Below are positions 44,851 through 53,431 of a stretch of 64,000 nucleotides of DNA, piece after piece. Below the pieces are notes generated by a model. It worked only from the letters and a program-made list of their open reading frames with translations. It searched no databases and had not been told where the DNA came from. The stretch's first letter is position 1; the number at the start of each line of letters is the position of its first letter. A program made the translations under genes and the position numbers. Source of the DNA: Pleurocapsales cyanobacterium LEGE 06147 (lineage in GTDB: Bacteria > Cyanobacteriota > Cyanobacteriia > Cyanobacteriales > Xenococcaceae). The stretch covers positions 1-64,000 of the forward strand of contig JADEWQ010000003.1 in assembly GCA_015207585.1 (NCBI GenBank), read 5' to 3'.

Positions 44851-47484
44851 GTGATTCAACTCGTTCTTAAAATTAATGCTCTAATCGCTCGCTCAAAAGC
44901 CCATCCTCATAACCTAGTTCAATTTAAAAAAATTACTTCTACTTATACTTATTCGGTAATTTTGACTAGTGTTGTAGTCAGTGTTTTAGTGTTAGGAATT
45001 AGGCACTTAGGCGGATTACAGACTTTAGAATTACTTGCTTACGACTGGATGGTTCGCCTACAAAATCAAGACCAAACCGATGACAGAATCTTATTAGTAG
45101 AAATTACTGAGTCCGATATCCAACAGCAAAACCAATGGCCGATTACCGATGTAGTAATTGCCCAACTCTTGCAGAAATTACAGCAACATCATCCGAAAGT
45201 AATTGGTTTAGATTTGAATCGCAATATTGCTCATCCTCCCGGAAATCAAATCTTACAAAAGCAGTTACAAGCTGATAACGTCATTGTCATCGAGACTTTA
45301 GGCAACGTTAACGACCGTCAAGGGAGCAACTTCGCCGACCGGGTACTGCCTCCACCGAACGTACCGGCAGAAAGGGTTGGCTTCAACGATTTGGTATTAG
45401 ATATAGACGATAAACTGCGTCGCAATTTGATGTATGCCCGAGTAGGTGAAAGAGAATTATATTCATTCTCTCTTCGTTTGAGTCTCCATTATCTCAAAGA
45501 CCATCAGCTTGAATTTGAGGTCAAACCAAACCTTCTGCGAATTGGTGAGACAATTTTTATTCCCTTAGAGGCTAATTCTGGGGGATATCAAATGGAAGCC
45601 TCAGAAGCAGCTGGATGGCAAATATTGCTTAATTATCAATCATGGCATGGCGGTCTTAGCGAACACGGACTCGCAGAGCGTCAAAGACTAGCTGAGGCGC
45701 TGCACGGTTCGGCAGCACCCGCAAAGCGGGATCGCATTACTCTTACAGAGGTTTTAGAAGGAAAATTCAACCCCCAATTAGTCAAAGACAAAATTGTTTT
45801 AATTGGGAGTACGGCACCGAGTCTGAAAGACTTTTTCTATACTCCCTATAGCGGTGCCGAAACGCTCATGCCTGGAGTAACGATCCACGCTCAGATGGTC
45901 AGTCAAATTGTCAAAACCGTCTTGGACGATTTACCTCTCTTTTGGTTTTGGCCGCAGTGGATTGAAGGAATTTGGATTTGGGGTTGGTCTTTGATTGGGG
46001 CAGCGATTGTTTGGCGATTGAAGAATCCTCTAGCTCTAGGATTGGCAACGGTGATTAGTTTGGGAGGCTTATGGCAAATCTGTCTTTTCTGGTTTACTCG
46101 AGCGGGATGGATACCTCTAGTGCCGCCAGCTTTAGCTTCGATCATTACTGCAGTTAGCGTGTTAGCCTCTAAAATTGTCTACACTGCTTTTTATGATTCT
46201 CTGACAGGTTTACCCAATCGTAGCTTATTCACCAAACGCCTCAAACAACTCAAGTATCGGGATCAAAATACTCGAAGCCCATTGATAGCAGTTCTCTGCC
46301 TCGATTTAGATCGCTTCAAATTAATTAATGATGGATTGGGATATCAAGCTGGAGATCGTCTATTAATTACCACTGCCAAACGGCTAAAAGCTTATTGCCA
46401 TTCTGACAAGTTACTAGCCAGAGTTGGAGGAGATGAATTTGCGATCGCCCTTAATGTTGACGATGGGACTGAAGCGGTTAAAATAGCTAACCAGTTAGAA
46501 AATGAGTTGACTTTGCCTTTCAAGTTAAACGGGCAAGATACCTTTACTACAGTTAGTATCGGTATCGCTTCTGACCGAGTCGACCGAGATTGGCATCCAG
46601 AAGACCTCCTCCTTGCCGCACATACTGCTATGTACAAAGCAAAAGTGTCGGGCAAAGCTCGTCATGAAGTATTCGCGATCGCCATGCACGAGCAAGCCTT
46701 AACCCGTTTACAACTAGAGGCGGATCTGCGCGAGGCAATTAAAAATAATGAGTTCGAACTGTACTATCAACCGATCGTTTCCCTTAAAACAGGTAAGATT
46801 GCTGGTTTTGAATCTTTAGTTCGCTGGATCTCCTCTAAGCGAGGATTTGTCTCTCCAGGGGCATTTATTTCTGTGGCAGAAGAAACGGGTTTGATTATCC
46901 CTTTAGGACAGTGGATTTTGCAACAGGCTTGTCGCCAAATGCATAGTTGGCATCAGCAGTTTACCGATCATTCATCTTTACTCATTAGCGTTAATCTTTC
47001 TAGTCGCCAATTTTCTCAGCCTCGACTAGTAGAACAAGTTCAACAAATCCTAAAAACTACTGGTTTAAATAAAAACAGCTTAAAGTTGGAGATTACCGAA
47101 AGTATGGTGATGGATGATGTTGAGAATGCGATTACTTTGCTCCATCGTTTAAAAGAGCTTGGGTTGCAATTGAGCATAGATGATTTTGGTACTGGTTTTT
47201 CTTCTTTTAGTTATTTGCACCGTTTTCCCATGGATGCGCTCAAAGTAGACCGTTCCTTTGTTACTAACATGAGCAAAAGTAAAAAAAATCAGGAAATAGT
47301 TAGCACCATCGTCATGCTTGGTCATAAGCTAGGCATGAAAGTAGTGGCAGAAGGAATAGAAACAGAAACAGAAATGAAAGCTCTACAAGCTCTAGGGTGC
47401 GAATACGGACAGGGTTATTTTTTCTCTAAACCCCTTTCTGCAGGACAAGCAAAGAAAATATTAGCAGACAATCCACAATGGTAG
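44851..47484 (+). CDS. CHASE2-GGDEF-EAL cyclic-di-GMP signalling protein
   Basis: The 877-residue receptor has one membrane helix (~30-50), a periplasmic CHASE2 sensor (~50-345), three closing membrane helices (~365-440), a GGDEF domain (~450-610) and an EAL domain (~625-870). The cyclase motif is intact (ARVGGDEFAIAL), but the RxxD inhibitory site just before it is replaced by CHSD. The EAL motif reads ESL (FESLVRW), with DDFGTGFSS intact. A hybrid role making or degrading c-di-GMP is possible. The start is GTG. CHASE2 contains an unusual ~20-residue insert coded by palindromic DNA (45699-45730). The CHAT gene follows. Confidence 0.9.
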   Translation: MIQLVLKINALIARSKAHPHNLVQFKKITSTYTYSVILTSVVVSVLVLGIRHLGGLQTLELLAYDWMVRLQNQDQTDDRILLVEITESDIQQQNQWPITDVVIAQLLQKLQQHHPKVIGLDLNRNIAHPPGNQILQKQLQADNVIVIETLGNVNDRQGSNFADRVLPPPNVPAERVGFNDLVLDIDDKLRRNLMYARVGERELYSFSLRLSLHYLKDHQLEFEVKPNLLRIGETIFIPLEANSGGYQMEASEAAGWQILLNYQSWHGGLSEHGLAERQRLAEALHGSAAPAKRDRITLTEVLEGKFNPQLVKDKIVLIGSTAPSLKDFFYTPYSGAETLMPGVTIHAQMVSQIVKTVLDDLPLFWFWPQWIEGIWIWGWSLIGAAIVWRLKNPLALGLATVISLGGLWQICLFWFTRAGWIPLVPPALASIITAVSVLASKIVYTAFYDSLTGLPNRSLFTKRLKQLKYRDQNTRSPLIAVLCLDLDRFKLINDGLGYQAGDRLLITTAKRLKAYCHSDKLLARVGGDEFAIALNVDDGTEAVKIANQLENELTLPFKLNGQDTFTTVSIGIASDRVDRDWHPEDLLLAAHTAMYKAKVSGKARHEVFAIAMHEQALTRLQLEADLREAIKNNEFELYYQPIVSLKTGKIAGFESLVRWISSKRGFVSPGAFISVAEETGLIIPLGQWILQQACRQMHSWHQQFTDHSSLLISVNLSSRQFSQPRLVEQVQQILKTTGLNKNSLKLEITESMVMDDVENAITLLHRLKELGLQLSIDDFGTGFSSFSYLHRFPMDALKVDRSFVTNMSKSKKNQEIVSTIVMLGHKLGMKVVAEGIETETEMKALQALGCEYGQGYFFSKPLSAGQAKKILADNPQW
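45699..45730. repeat. Double palindrome inside the CHASE2 coding sequence
   Basis: Two small perfect stems, GCTGC...GCAGC (45699-45716) and CCCGC-AAA-GCGGG (45718-45730), follow each other in frame. They encode part of a Ser/Ala-rich stretch (LHGSAAPAKRD) between two conserved parts of CHASE2 where homologues, as I recall them, have a shorter loop. This looks like an inserted intergenic-type repeat tolerated by the reading frame. Confidence 0.4.
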
Positions 47485-47488
47485 TTAT

Positions 47489-47521
47489 TCAGTTATCAGT
47501 CATCAGCTATCAGTCATCAGG
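47489..47521. repeat. Short tandem repeat (TCAGTTATCAG-type)
   Basis: Imperfect repeats of a 7-nt unit (TCAGTTA, TCAGTCA, TCAGCTA, TCAGTCA) fill most of the 54-bp gap between the CHASE2 and CHAT genes. Short tandem heptamers of this kind are common in cyanobacterial spacers. Confidence 0.6.
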
Positions 47522-47538
47522 TACCAATTAACAATTTA

Positions 47539-50220
47539 ATGAGGCTACGAATTAAGCAAGGTTTTGTTTTATTAATCGTTTTAGGTTGTATTGGGTTACT
47601 GAGCAGCTTATCTATCTCCAGTTTGACCAAGTCTAAGCAGATCGAGTTATTGAAGGGCATAGTATTTTGGAATCATCGTGCGGTTGCTGCACAAGAGTTA
47701 CCAATCGACTATGTCGTGTCGAGACAAACAGATGGTGCTGCTCTAGAAGCAAAGGGTAAACAATTTTATGCTTTAGGTGAGTGGACGCAAGCAATAAGTT
47801 TTTGGGAACGAGCTATTCAAGCTTATGCTCTTTTGAATGATTCGATCGCTCAGGCTAGGGTGTTAAGTAATCTAGCTCTTGCCTATCAGCAATTGGGCAA
47901 TTGGGAGCATGCTGAGCAAGCGATTCAAGACAGTCTTAAACTTCTAGACGAGCGAACCTCGCTGGCAAGAACAAAATCCGATCGCGACCGCGTCCTGGCA
48001 CAAGCTCTTAATAATCAAGGAATGTTACAGTTGGCTCGAGGAGAATCCGAAGCAGCACTAGCTAGTTGGCAAATAGCAGCAGAAGTGTATGAACAAATAG
48101 GAGAAGAAACAGGAGTCATTCGCAGTCAAATCAATCAAGTTAGTGCTTTTAAAGCTTTAGGGATGTATCGTCGCGCACTCAAGCTCCTCGTTCAAGTTAA
48201 TCGCTCTTTAGAAAAACAACCGGATTCTATCTCTAAAGCAGTAGCATTGAGGAGTTATGGAGATATGTTGCGACTGGTAGGAGAACTAAAAGAAGCACAG
48301 CAGGTTTTGGAGCAAAGTTTAGCGACTGCCCTCGAACTAGAATTGCCAGTGGATGAGGTCAAAACTTTGTTGGCTCTGGGTAATCTCGTGAAAGCACGGG
48401 GAAAAAACTCTAAAGCTTTTGAATTTTATCATCAAGGATTGACTACCTGTCAAAGCGATCGAGTTTGTACTGCGACTATCATTCCTCTACAAATTAATCT
48501 AGCTCGGTTAAGTTTATTAATAGAAACAGGGCAGTGGCACGAAGCCGACCAAATAGTACCAGCTATTCAATCGAAGTTGAGTAATTTAGCACCCAGTCGC
48601 ACTAATATTTATCAACAGATTAATTTCGTCCGTCTTTCACTCGATTTAAAGAGTAAATTACTAGCAAAGCCAATTAAACTGCAAAACGTTCCTTCTTGGG
48701 ATGAAATAAAAGAAATATTAACTGATGCTACTCAAAAAGCCCGTCTTATAGGCGATCTCAGGGCTGAATCTCATGCAATTGGTTTACAGGGTCGAGTCGA
48801 CGAACTGTTGCAACAGTGGGCAAGTGCTGAAAAATTAACCAAACAAGCTCTTGTTTTGGCGCAGACGCTCAATGCATCAGAAGTGACTTATCTTTGGCAA
48901 TGGCAGTTAGGTAGAATTTGGCAAGCACGAGGAGAGCGTCAAAAGGCGATCGCAATTTACTCTGATGCCGTGAGCATCTTAGAATCTCTGAGTCAAGATT
49001 TAGTGGCTATTGACCCAGATTTACAATACTCGTTTCGAGAGAGCGTGGAGCCAGTTTACCGCGAGTTAGTCAGTTTATTGCTCCAGTCTGAGAGCGGCGA
49101 GGAGGTCAGTCAAGCCAATTTAATACGAGCGAGAGATATTATCGAATCTCTACAAATAGCCGAATTAAATAATTTCTTTCGCGAAGCTTGTTTAAATGCT
49201 CGACAAGACAGCATCGACCAAATAGATCGACAAGCAGCAGTAATTTATCCGATTATTTTGCGCGATCGCTTAGAAGTTATTTTAAGTTTGCCTCAACAAC
49301 CCCTTCGTCACTATACCGTCTCGCTCGAACAAAAAAAAGTAGAACGAGCGATCGAACAACTCCGTCGCACTGTTGTCATCCGCAGTCGCAGAGAATTTTA
49401 CACCCCAGCACAACAACTATATAACTGGCTAATTCGTCCAGCTTTGACAGATTTAACTAGCAAAGATATTAAAACCATCGTATTTGTGCTTGATGGAACT
49501 TTACGCAATATTCCTGTAGCAGCCTTACACGACGGTCAACATTTCTTGATCGAGCAGTACAACGTTGCTCTCACGCCGGGGTTACAATTATTAGCTTCTC
49601 GTCCTCTCGAGCAGATAAAGTTAAAAACTCTGGCAGCAGGAGTGACTCTAGAAAGGCCAGGTTTTCCGGCTCTCGACTATGTAAATCTCGAACTCGAAGA
49701 AATTCAAGAACAGGTAGCTAGTGTAGTCTTGGTAAATAAACAGTTTACACGAGAGGCTTTAGAGCAACAAATTCAGTTTTCTTATTTTCCTATAGTTCAT
49801 ATTGCTACTCACGGTCAGTTTAGCTCTAACATAGAGGAGACATTTCTCTTAGCCTGGGATAGCCGCATCAATCTCAATCAACTAGATCGTATTCTGCAAA
49901 CAAGAATTCCTACTCGAGAAAGAGCGATCGAGTTGTTGGTTCTCAGTGCCTGCGAAACGGCTAGTGGAGATAAATGGGCTGGTTTGGGACTAGCAGGCAT
50001 AGCCGTACGTGCGGGGACGAGAAGTACTGTCGCAACTCTGTGGTCGGTTAATGACAAAGCCACGGCAGAATTGATGGGTCAATTCTATCGAGAACTAGCC
50101 ACAAAACAAATTACCAAAGCAGAGGCAGTTCGACAGGCTCAATTGACCTTGCTCAAGAATCCTTTCTATCAACATCCCTTTTATTGGGCACCTTATGTAT
50201 TAATTGGCAATTGGCTGTAA
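47539..50220 (+). CDS. TPR-CHAT protein
   Basis: The 893-residue protein has an N-terminal hydrophobic segment (GFVLLIVLGCIGLLSSLSI), tetratricopeptide repeats over ~65-490 (for example EAKGKQFYALGEWTQAISFWERAIQAY) and a C-terminal CHAT peptidase domain (~600-893). The caspase-like dyad is His758 (VHIATHGQF) and Cys805 (LVLSACETASGDK). CHAT proteases are caspase relatives; some are effectors of defence or cell-death systems, but most cyanobacterial ones have no known substrate. The gene follows the CHASE2 signalling gene by 54 bp and is ended by a clear terminator, so the two may form one transcript. Confidence 0.9.
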   Translation: MRLRIKQGFVLLIVLGCIGLLSSLSISSLTKSKQIELLKGIVFWNHRAVAAQELPIDYVVSRQTDGAALEAKGKQFYALGEWTQAISFWERAIQAYALLNDSIAQARVLSNLALAYQQLGNWEHAEQAIQDSLKLLDERTSLARTKSDRDRVLAQALNNQGMLQLARGESEAALASWQIAAEVYEQIGEETGVIRSQINQVSAFKALGMYRRALKLLVQVNRSLEKQPDSISKAVALRSYGDMLRLVGELKEAQQVLEQSLATALELELPVDEVKTLLALGNLVKARGKNSKAFEFYHQGLTTCQSDRVCTATIIPLQINLARLSLLIETGQWHEADQIVPAIQSKLSNLAPSRTNIYQQINFVRLSLDLKSKLLAKPIKLQNVPSWDEIKEILTDATQKARLIGDLRAESHAIGLQGRVDELLQQWASAEKLTKQALVLAQTLNASEVTYLWQWQLGRIWQARGERQKAIAIYSDAVSILESLSQDLVAIDPDLQYSFRESVEPVYRELVSLLLQSESGEEVSQANLIRARDIIESLQIAELNNFFREACLNARQDSIDQIDRQAAVIYPIILRDRLEVILSLPQQPLRHYTVSLEQKKVERAIEQLRRTVVIRSRREFYTPAQQLYNWLIRPALTDLTSKDIKTIVFVLDGTLRNIPVAALHDGQHFLIEQYNVALTPGLQLLASRPLEQIKLKTLAAGVTLERPGFPALDYVNLELEEIQEQVASVVLVNKQFTREALEQQIQFSYFPIVHIATHGQFSSNIEETFLLAWDSRINLNQLDRILQTRIPTRERAIELLVLSACETASGDKWAGLGLAGIAVRAGTRSTVATLWSVNDKATAELMGQFYRELATKQITKAEAVRQAQLTLLKNPFYQHPFYWAPYVLIGNWL

Positions 50221-50232
50221 GTAAAGCTTCAG

Positions 50233-50258
50233 GGTAGAAGTGTTCTACCTAATTTTTT
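50233..50258 (+). terminator. Rho-independent terminator after the CHAT gene
   Basis: A perfect 7-bp stem GGTAGAA-GTG-TTCTACC is followed by TAATTTTTT, 12 nt after the stop codon. Confidence 0.8.
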
Positions 50259-50286
50259 GGGGAGGAAAGTTATAAAACAAAGATTT

Positions 50287-51366
50287 TTAATTCCATTTAT
50301 AAAGAGCTGTCCCATAATAATAACCAGCACCAAAAGCAGCTACTACTCCATAACTATTACTTTTTTCACGGGGAGCTTTTAAAAAACTGTCTAAAACAAA
50401 AAAACAGCTTGGAGAACTCATATTACCATATTGAATAAACATTTGCTTTGAGCGTAATAATTGCTCATCCGTCAAACCTAATACATTTGGTTCTTTAAAT
50501 TTTTCCAAAACCGGAATACCACCTTGATGAATAGACCATTCTTTAATTAAATTAGTATTTAAACCATTTCGTTTCAGTAATGGTATTATAGATTTTTGAG
50601 ATATTAAAGAAGGCATAACGTCTTTGACGTTATCTCCAACCAAAAAATAATTATTTTTCATATGTATAGCATTACCTAGCTGAAAATTAAAATCAATATC
50701 TATAATTTCTATTACATTTTTGTAATTATATTTATAGATAAAAGATTCAGGTATTAATAAAATCCCAGCCGCTCCATCATTAAATAGTAGTGTAGTTCGT
50801 AAAGAGCCTGCAAAATCTGGGTTTGAGGAATCATATATAGGATTAAATATCCATGAACAATGATCGTAAATATATAATATTGCAGCTTTATTGTTGTTAC
50901 GACAGAATTCAACAGCTGCTTTAAGTGCAAGAATTCCTAATCCACAACCATAGAAAGCTATTTCTTGGGGGTATGAAGCTAATTCTAAGTTATTAGCACT
51001 GGCAATCTGAGAACTTAAACTAGGGAGTATCTCTTGATGAGAATAAACATTATATGAAGTAGAAAAATGTCCAATATCATTAAGAGCAACAAGTTTTGTT
51101 AATTTGTCTATAACTTGAGACCCCCAATTTTTTCCACTATATTCATCCATTAGTAATTTTTTCTGAGGGTATTGACTTACGTCTAAAATTGAATACCTAT
51201 TTTCAATGCCTATTTGTTTAACTAATCTCCGAACTATTCTTAGAGTTTTTTTATCTTTTATAGGAGAAGGGTAAAAAATATTTGCAAACTCTTCTGGCGA
51301 ATAATGGCGAGGGACAATAGTTGTTGTTTCAGCTATATAAACTTTATTTTTCTTTGTTGTAATCAT
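50287..51366 (-). CDS. Beta-ketoacyl synthase III / type III PKS-like enzyme
   Basis: The 359-residue thiolase-fold enzyme has a visible Cys-His-Asn triad: Cys141 (AFYGCGLGI), His280 (WSIHQGGIP) and Asn315 (QYGNMSSPS). The spacings (139 and 35) are closer to chalcone-synthase-like type III polyketide synthases than to FabH. A C-terminal GAGYYYGTALYKW mirrors the family's GFGPG loop only loosely. No acyl carrier protein, oxidase or tailoring gene adjoins it. Base composition is distinctly more AT-rich than its neighbours, and a MITE-like element lies directly upstream, so recent acquisition is plausible. The product is unknown. Confidence 0.75.
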   Translation of the reverse strand: MITTKKNKVYIAETTTIVPRHYSPEEFANIFYPSPIKDKKTLRIVRRLVKQIGIENRYSILDVSQYPQKKLLMDEYSGKNWGSQVIDKLTKLVALNDIGHFSTSYNVYSHQEILPSLSSQIASANNLELASYPQEIAFYGCGLGILALKAAVEFCRNNNKAAILYIYDHCSWIFNPIYDSSNPDFAGSLRTTLLFNDGAAGILLIPESFIYKYNYKNVIEIIDIDFNFQLGNAIHMKNNYFLVGDNVKDVMPSLISQKSIIPLLKRNGLNTNLIKEWSIHQGGIPVLEKFKEPNVLGLTDEQLLRSKQMFIQYGNMSSPSCFFVLDSFLKAPREKSNSYGVVAAFGAGYYYGTALYKWN

Positions 51367-51469
51367 GTTCTTTTGTCTATCTCTCCTTCATCTCTCTGAG
51401 AGATTTTAATAAGATTACGTAATTTCAGCCTGCGAACCTACACTGACCGAAAAGAGCTATAGCAGTCTT

Positions 51470-51608
51470 AGAGCTGATTCATAAAGCAAATCTTAAGAAA
51501 GCTGGATTACTCGATCTGCTTACCTTTCTATTGTTGTTTAGTTCAAAAGAACTAAACAAATAAAAGTCTCACTATACAAAGATTTCAGCGAGTTAACGAA
51601 TCAGCTCT
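51470..51608. mobile_element. MITE-like element, 139 bp with 11-bp terminal inverted repeats
   Basis: AGAGCTGATTC (51470-51480) and GAATCAGCTCT (51598-51608) are exact inverted ends. If the ends are taken one base shorter, the element is flanked by TTA on both sides, a possible 3-bp target duplication. In the middle is a perfect 11-bp hairpin (51534-51544 / 51549-51559, TTGTTTAGTTC with AAAA loop). It has no open frame of note. It lies in the 312-bp gap between the ketosynthase-like gene and the NDH-2 gene. Confidence 0.55.
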
Positions 51609-51678
51609 TAAATCATTTGTGAAAACAAAACTTTGAACACCGATCGGGAGTTAGAAGTCAATATTTGTGTGTTTGAGC

Positions 51679-53031
51679 TTAATTCTCAATGAGTTGGTAT
51701 TCTTTTTGTTCTGTTTCGACTTCTGAAGGAATATTTGTCGAGTCTTGACCAGTAATTAGGCGCGCACCTCGCCCCATGGTAATGTAGTTCCACGCCCATT
51801 GCACCATGACGACTAATTTATTATCGAACTCGATTAGATAATAAATATGAGCAAATACCCAAATCAGCCACGCCAAGAAACCAGAAAGCTTAAGAGAGCC
51901 TAAATTTACTACTGCCCTATTTTGTCCGATTACTGCCAAATTACCCGAATCAGAATAACGGAAGGGTGCAACAGTTTTTCCTTGCAGACGTTGTTTAATT
52001 AACTTAGCAATATATTCTCCTTCTTGAATAGCTACGGGGGCTATTCCAGGTAAGGGTTTTTCTCCTTGATGGGGAAAATTAGCTAAGTCTCCGATGACAA
52101 AAATGTTGGAGTATCCTTTAATACTTAAGTCTGGTTCGACAATTACTCTTCCCGAGCGATCTAATTGGGCTTCGGTACGTTCGGCTATAACTTTACTTAA
52201 AGAAGAAGCTTTAACCCCGGCTGCCCATAAAATAGTGCCAGCCTTAATTTTATCCGTATGCTTGCCCTGTCGAAAAGTTACTATATTATTTGCAATGTCG
52301 GTTACTAGAGTATTGGTTTGAACGGTAACTCCCAACTTTTCTAGCGAAGCTTGGGCTTTAGCAGATAGTTCTGGAGGATAGGGAGGAAGAATATGTTCCA
52401 TACCTTCCAGCAGAAGAATGCGAGCAGTAGTTGGATCGATATTGCGGAAGTCATTTTTAAGAGATTTGTGAGCAATTTCGGCGATCGCTCCTGCTAATTC
52501 TACTCCTGTGGGTCCACCGCCTACAATGACGAAAGTCATTAATGCTTCTCTTTTTGCCGAATCTGTTTCTTTTTCGGCTGCTTCAAATGCTAGAAAGATG
52601 CGGCGACGCATTTCTAAAGCGTCTTCAACAGTCTTTAAACCAGGAGCATCAGTTTGCCAGTGGTCTTTACCAAAATAGTGATGGCTAACTCCCGTTGCCA
52701 CTATAAGTATGTCGTAACCCAGTTCTTTTCTATCTCGCAGCAATAATTTTTGTTGCTCTGGATCGATATCTAATACCCTATCTAATAAGACTTGCGTGTT
52801 CTTGTTTTTACCGAGAATTGCCCTTAAAGGAGAAGCAATATCGGCAGGAGATAAACTCCCCGTTGCCACTTGATAAAGTAGCGGTTGGAACAGATGGAAA
52901 TTGCGTTTATCAATGAGGGTCACTTTTACCGGTGCTTTCCCCAAAGATTTAGCAGCATAAAGACCAGCAAAACCACCTCCTACGATAACTACATGAGGCG
53001 GAGATTGTTGCGCTTTTGTTTGGTGTTCCAT
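51679..53031 (-). CDS. Type II NAD(P)H:quinone oxidoreductase (NDH-2)
   Basis: The 450-residue flavoprotein passes electrons from NADH to quinone without pumping protons. The FAD-binding motif is VIVGGGFAGLYAAKSLG (14-30) and the second dinucleotide fold is FVIVGGGPTGVELAGAIAEI (~166-185). The C-terminal FLAWLIWVFAHIYYLIEFDNK is the amphipathic/hydrophobic membrane-association helix of the family. The length is normal. It is a single-gene unit. Confidence 0.92.
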   Translation of the reverse strand: MEHQTKAQQSPPHVVIVGGGFAGLYAAKSLGKAPVKVTLIDKRNFHLFQPLLYQVATGSLSPADIASPLRAILGKNKNTQVLLDRVLDIDPEQQKLLLRDRKELGYDILIVATGVSHHYFGKDHWQTDAPGLKTVEDALEMRRRIFLAFEAAEKETDSAKREALMTFVIVGGGPTGVELAGAIAEIAHKSLKNDFRNIDPTTARILLLEGMEHILPPYPPELSAKAQASLEKLGVTVQTNTLVTDIANNIVTFRQGKHTDKIKAGTILWAAGVKASSLSKVIAERTEAQLDRSGRVIVEPDLSIKGYSNIFVIGDLANFPHQGEKPLPGIAPVAIQEGEYIAKLIKQRLQGKTVAPFRYSDSGNLAVIGQNRAVVNLGSLKLSGFLAWLIWVFAHIYYLIEFDNKLVVMVQWAWNYITMGRGARLITGQDSTNIPSEVETEQKEYQLIEN

Positions 53032-53431
53032 TTAGCGTTTTCATTTAATGGCAATAAGCGAGTCAAAAGAATAGAAGAGTTCGATATTGTATAAATAATT
53101 ACGTCGATAGTTAAGCTTTCATGCCAAAAAATTTAATTTTATAATTAATTTATCTTGGATGCGCGGTCGGTATTCTTCTTAATTTAAAAACTAGTTTAAT
53201 GAATATTTTCATTCTAAGTAACTGCCATCCAAACTAAAGTAACAACTGCTACATTAAATTTGTCTTGAAAGTCAAAAGTTGAGGGGCTGTCGCTTGAATT
53301 CACTTCAGGCGTTTATAAGCCCTGTAAAAGTCAAAAGTTAAAAGTTTGATTTTCAGAAAAAGTCTATTGAATAGTTTTAAAAGGAACGGGAAATAATGAC
53401 TTTCACCCTATTGAGATAATTTGCTTGTAGT
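53032..53431. other. 400-bp gap between NDH-2 and the methyltransferase
   Basis: No gene is seen. It includes the NDH-2 promoter region on the left and the 46-bp hairpin element with 13-bp direct repeats at 53268-53339. Confidence 0.5.
53268..53339. mobile_element. Hairpin-rich small element, family member B, with 13-bp flanking direct repeats
   Basis: The 46-bp core (53281-53326) starts GAGGGGCTG and ends AAGCCCTGTA. Internally CGCTTGAA/TTCAGGCG (53291-53311) forms a stem with one G-T pair. Both sides carry the same 13 nt, AAAGTCAAAAGTT (53268-53280 and 53327-53339), as expected of a target duplication. Its ends match member A at 35774-35878 in reverse orientation. Confidence 0.5.
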
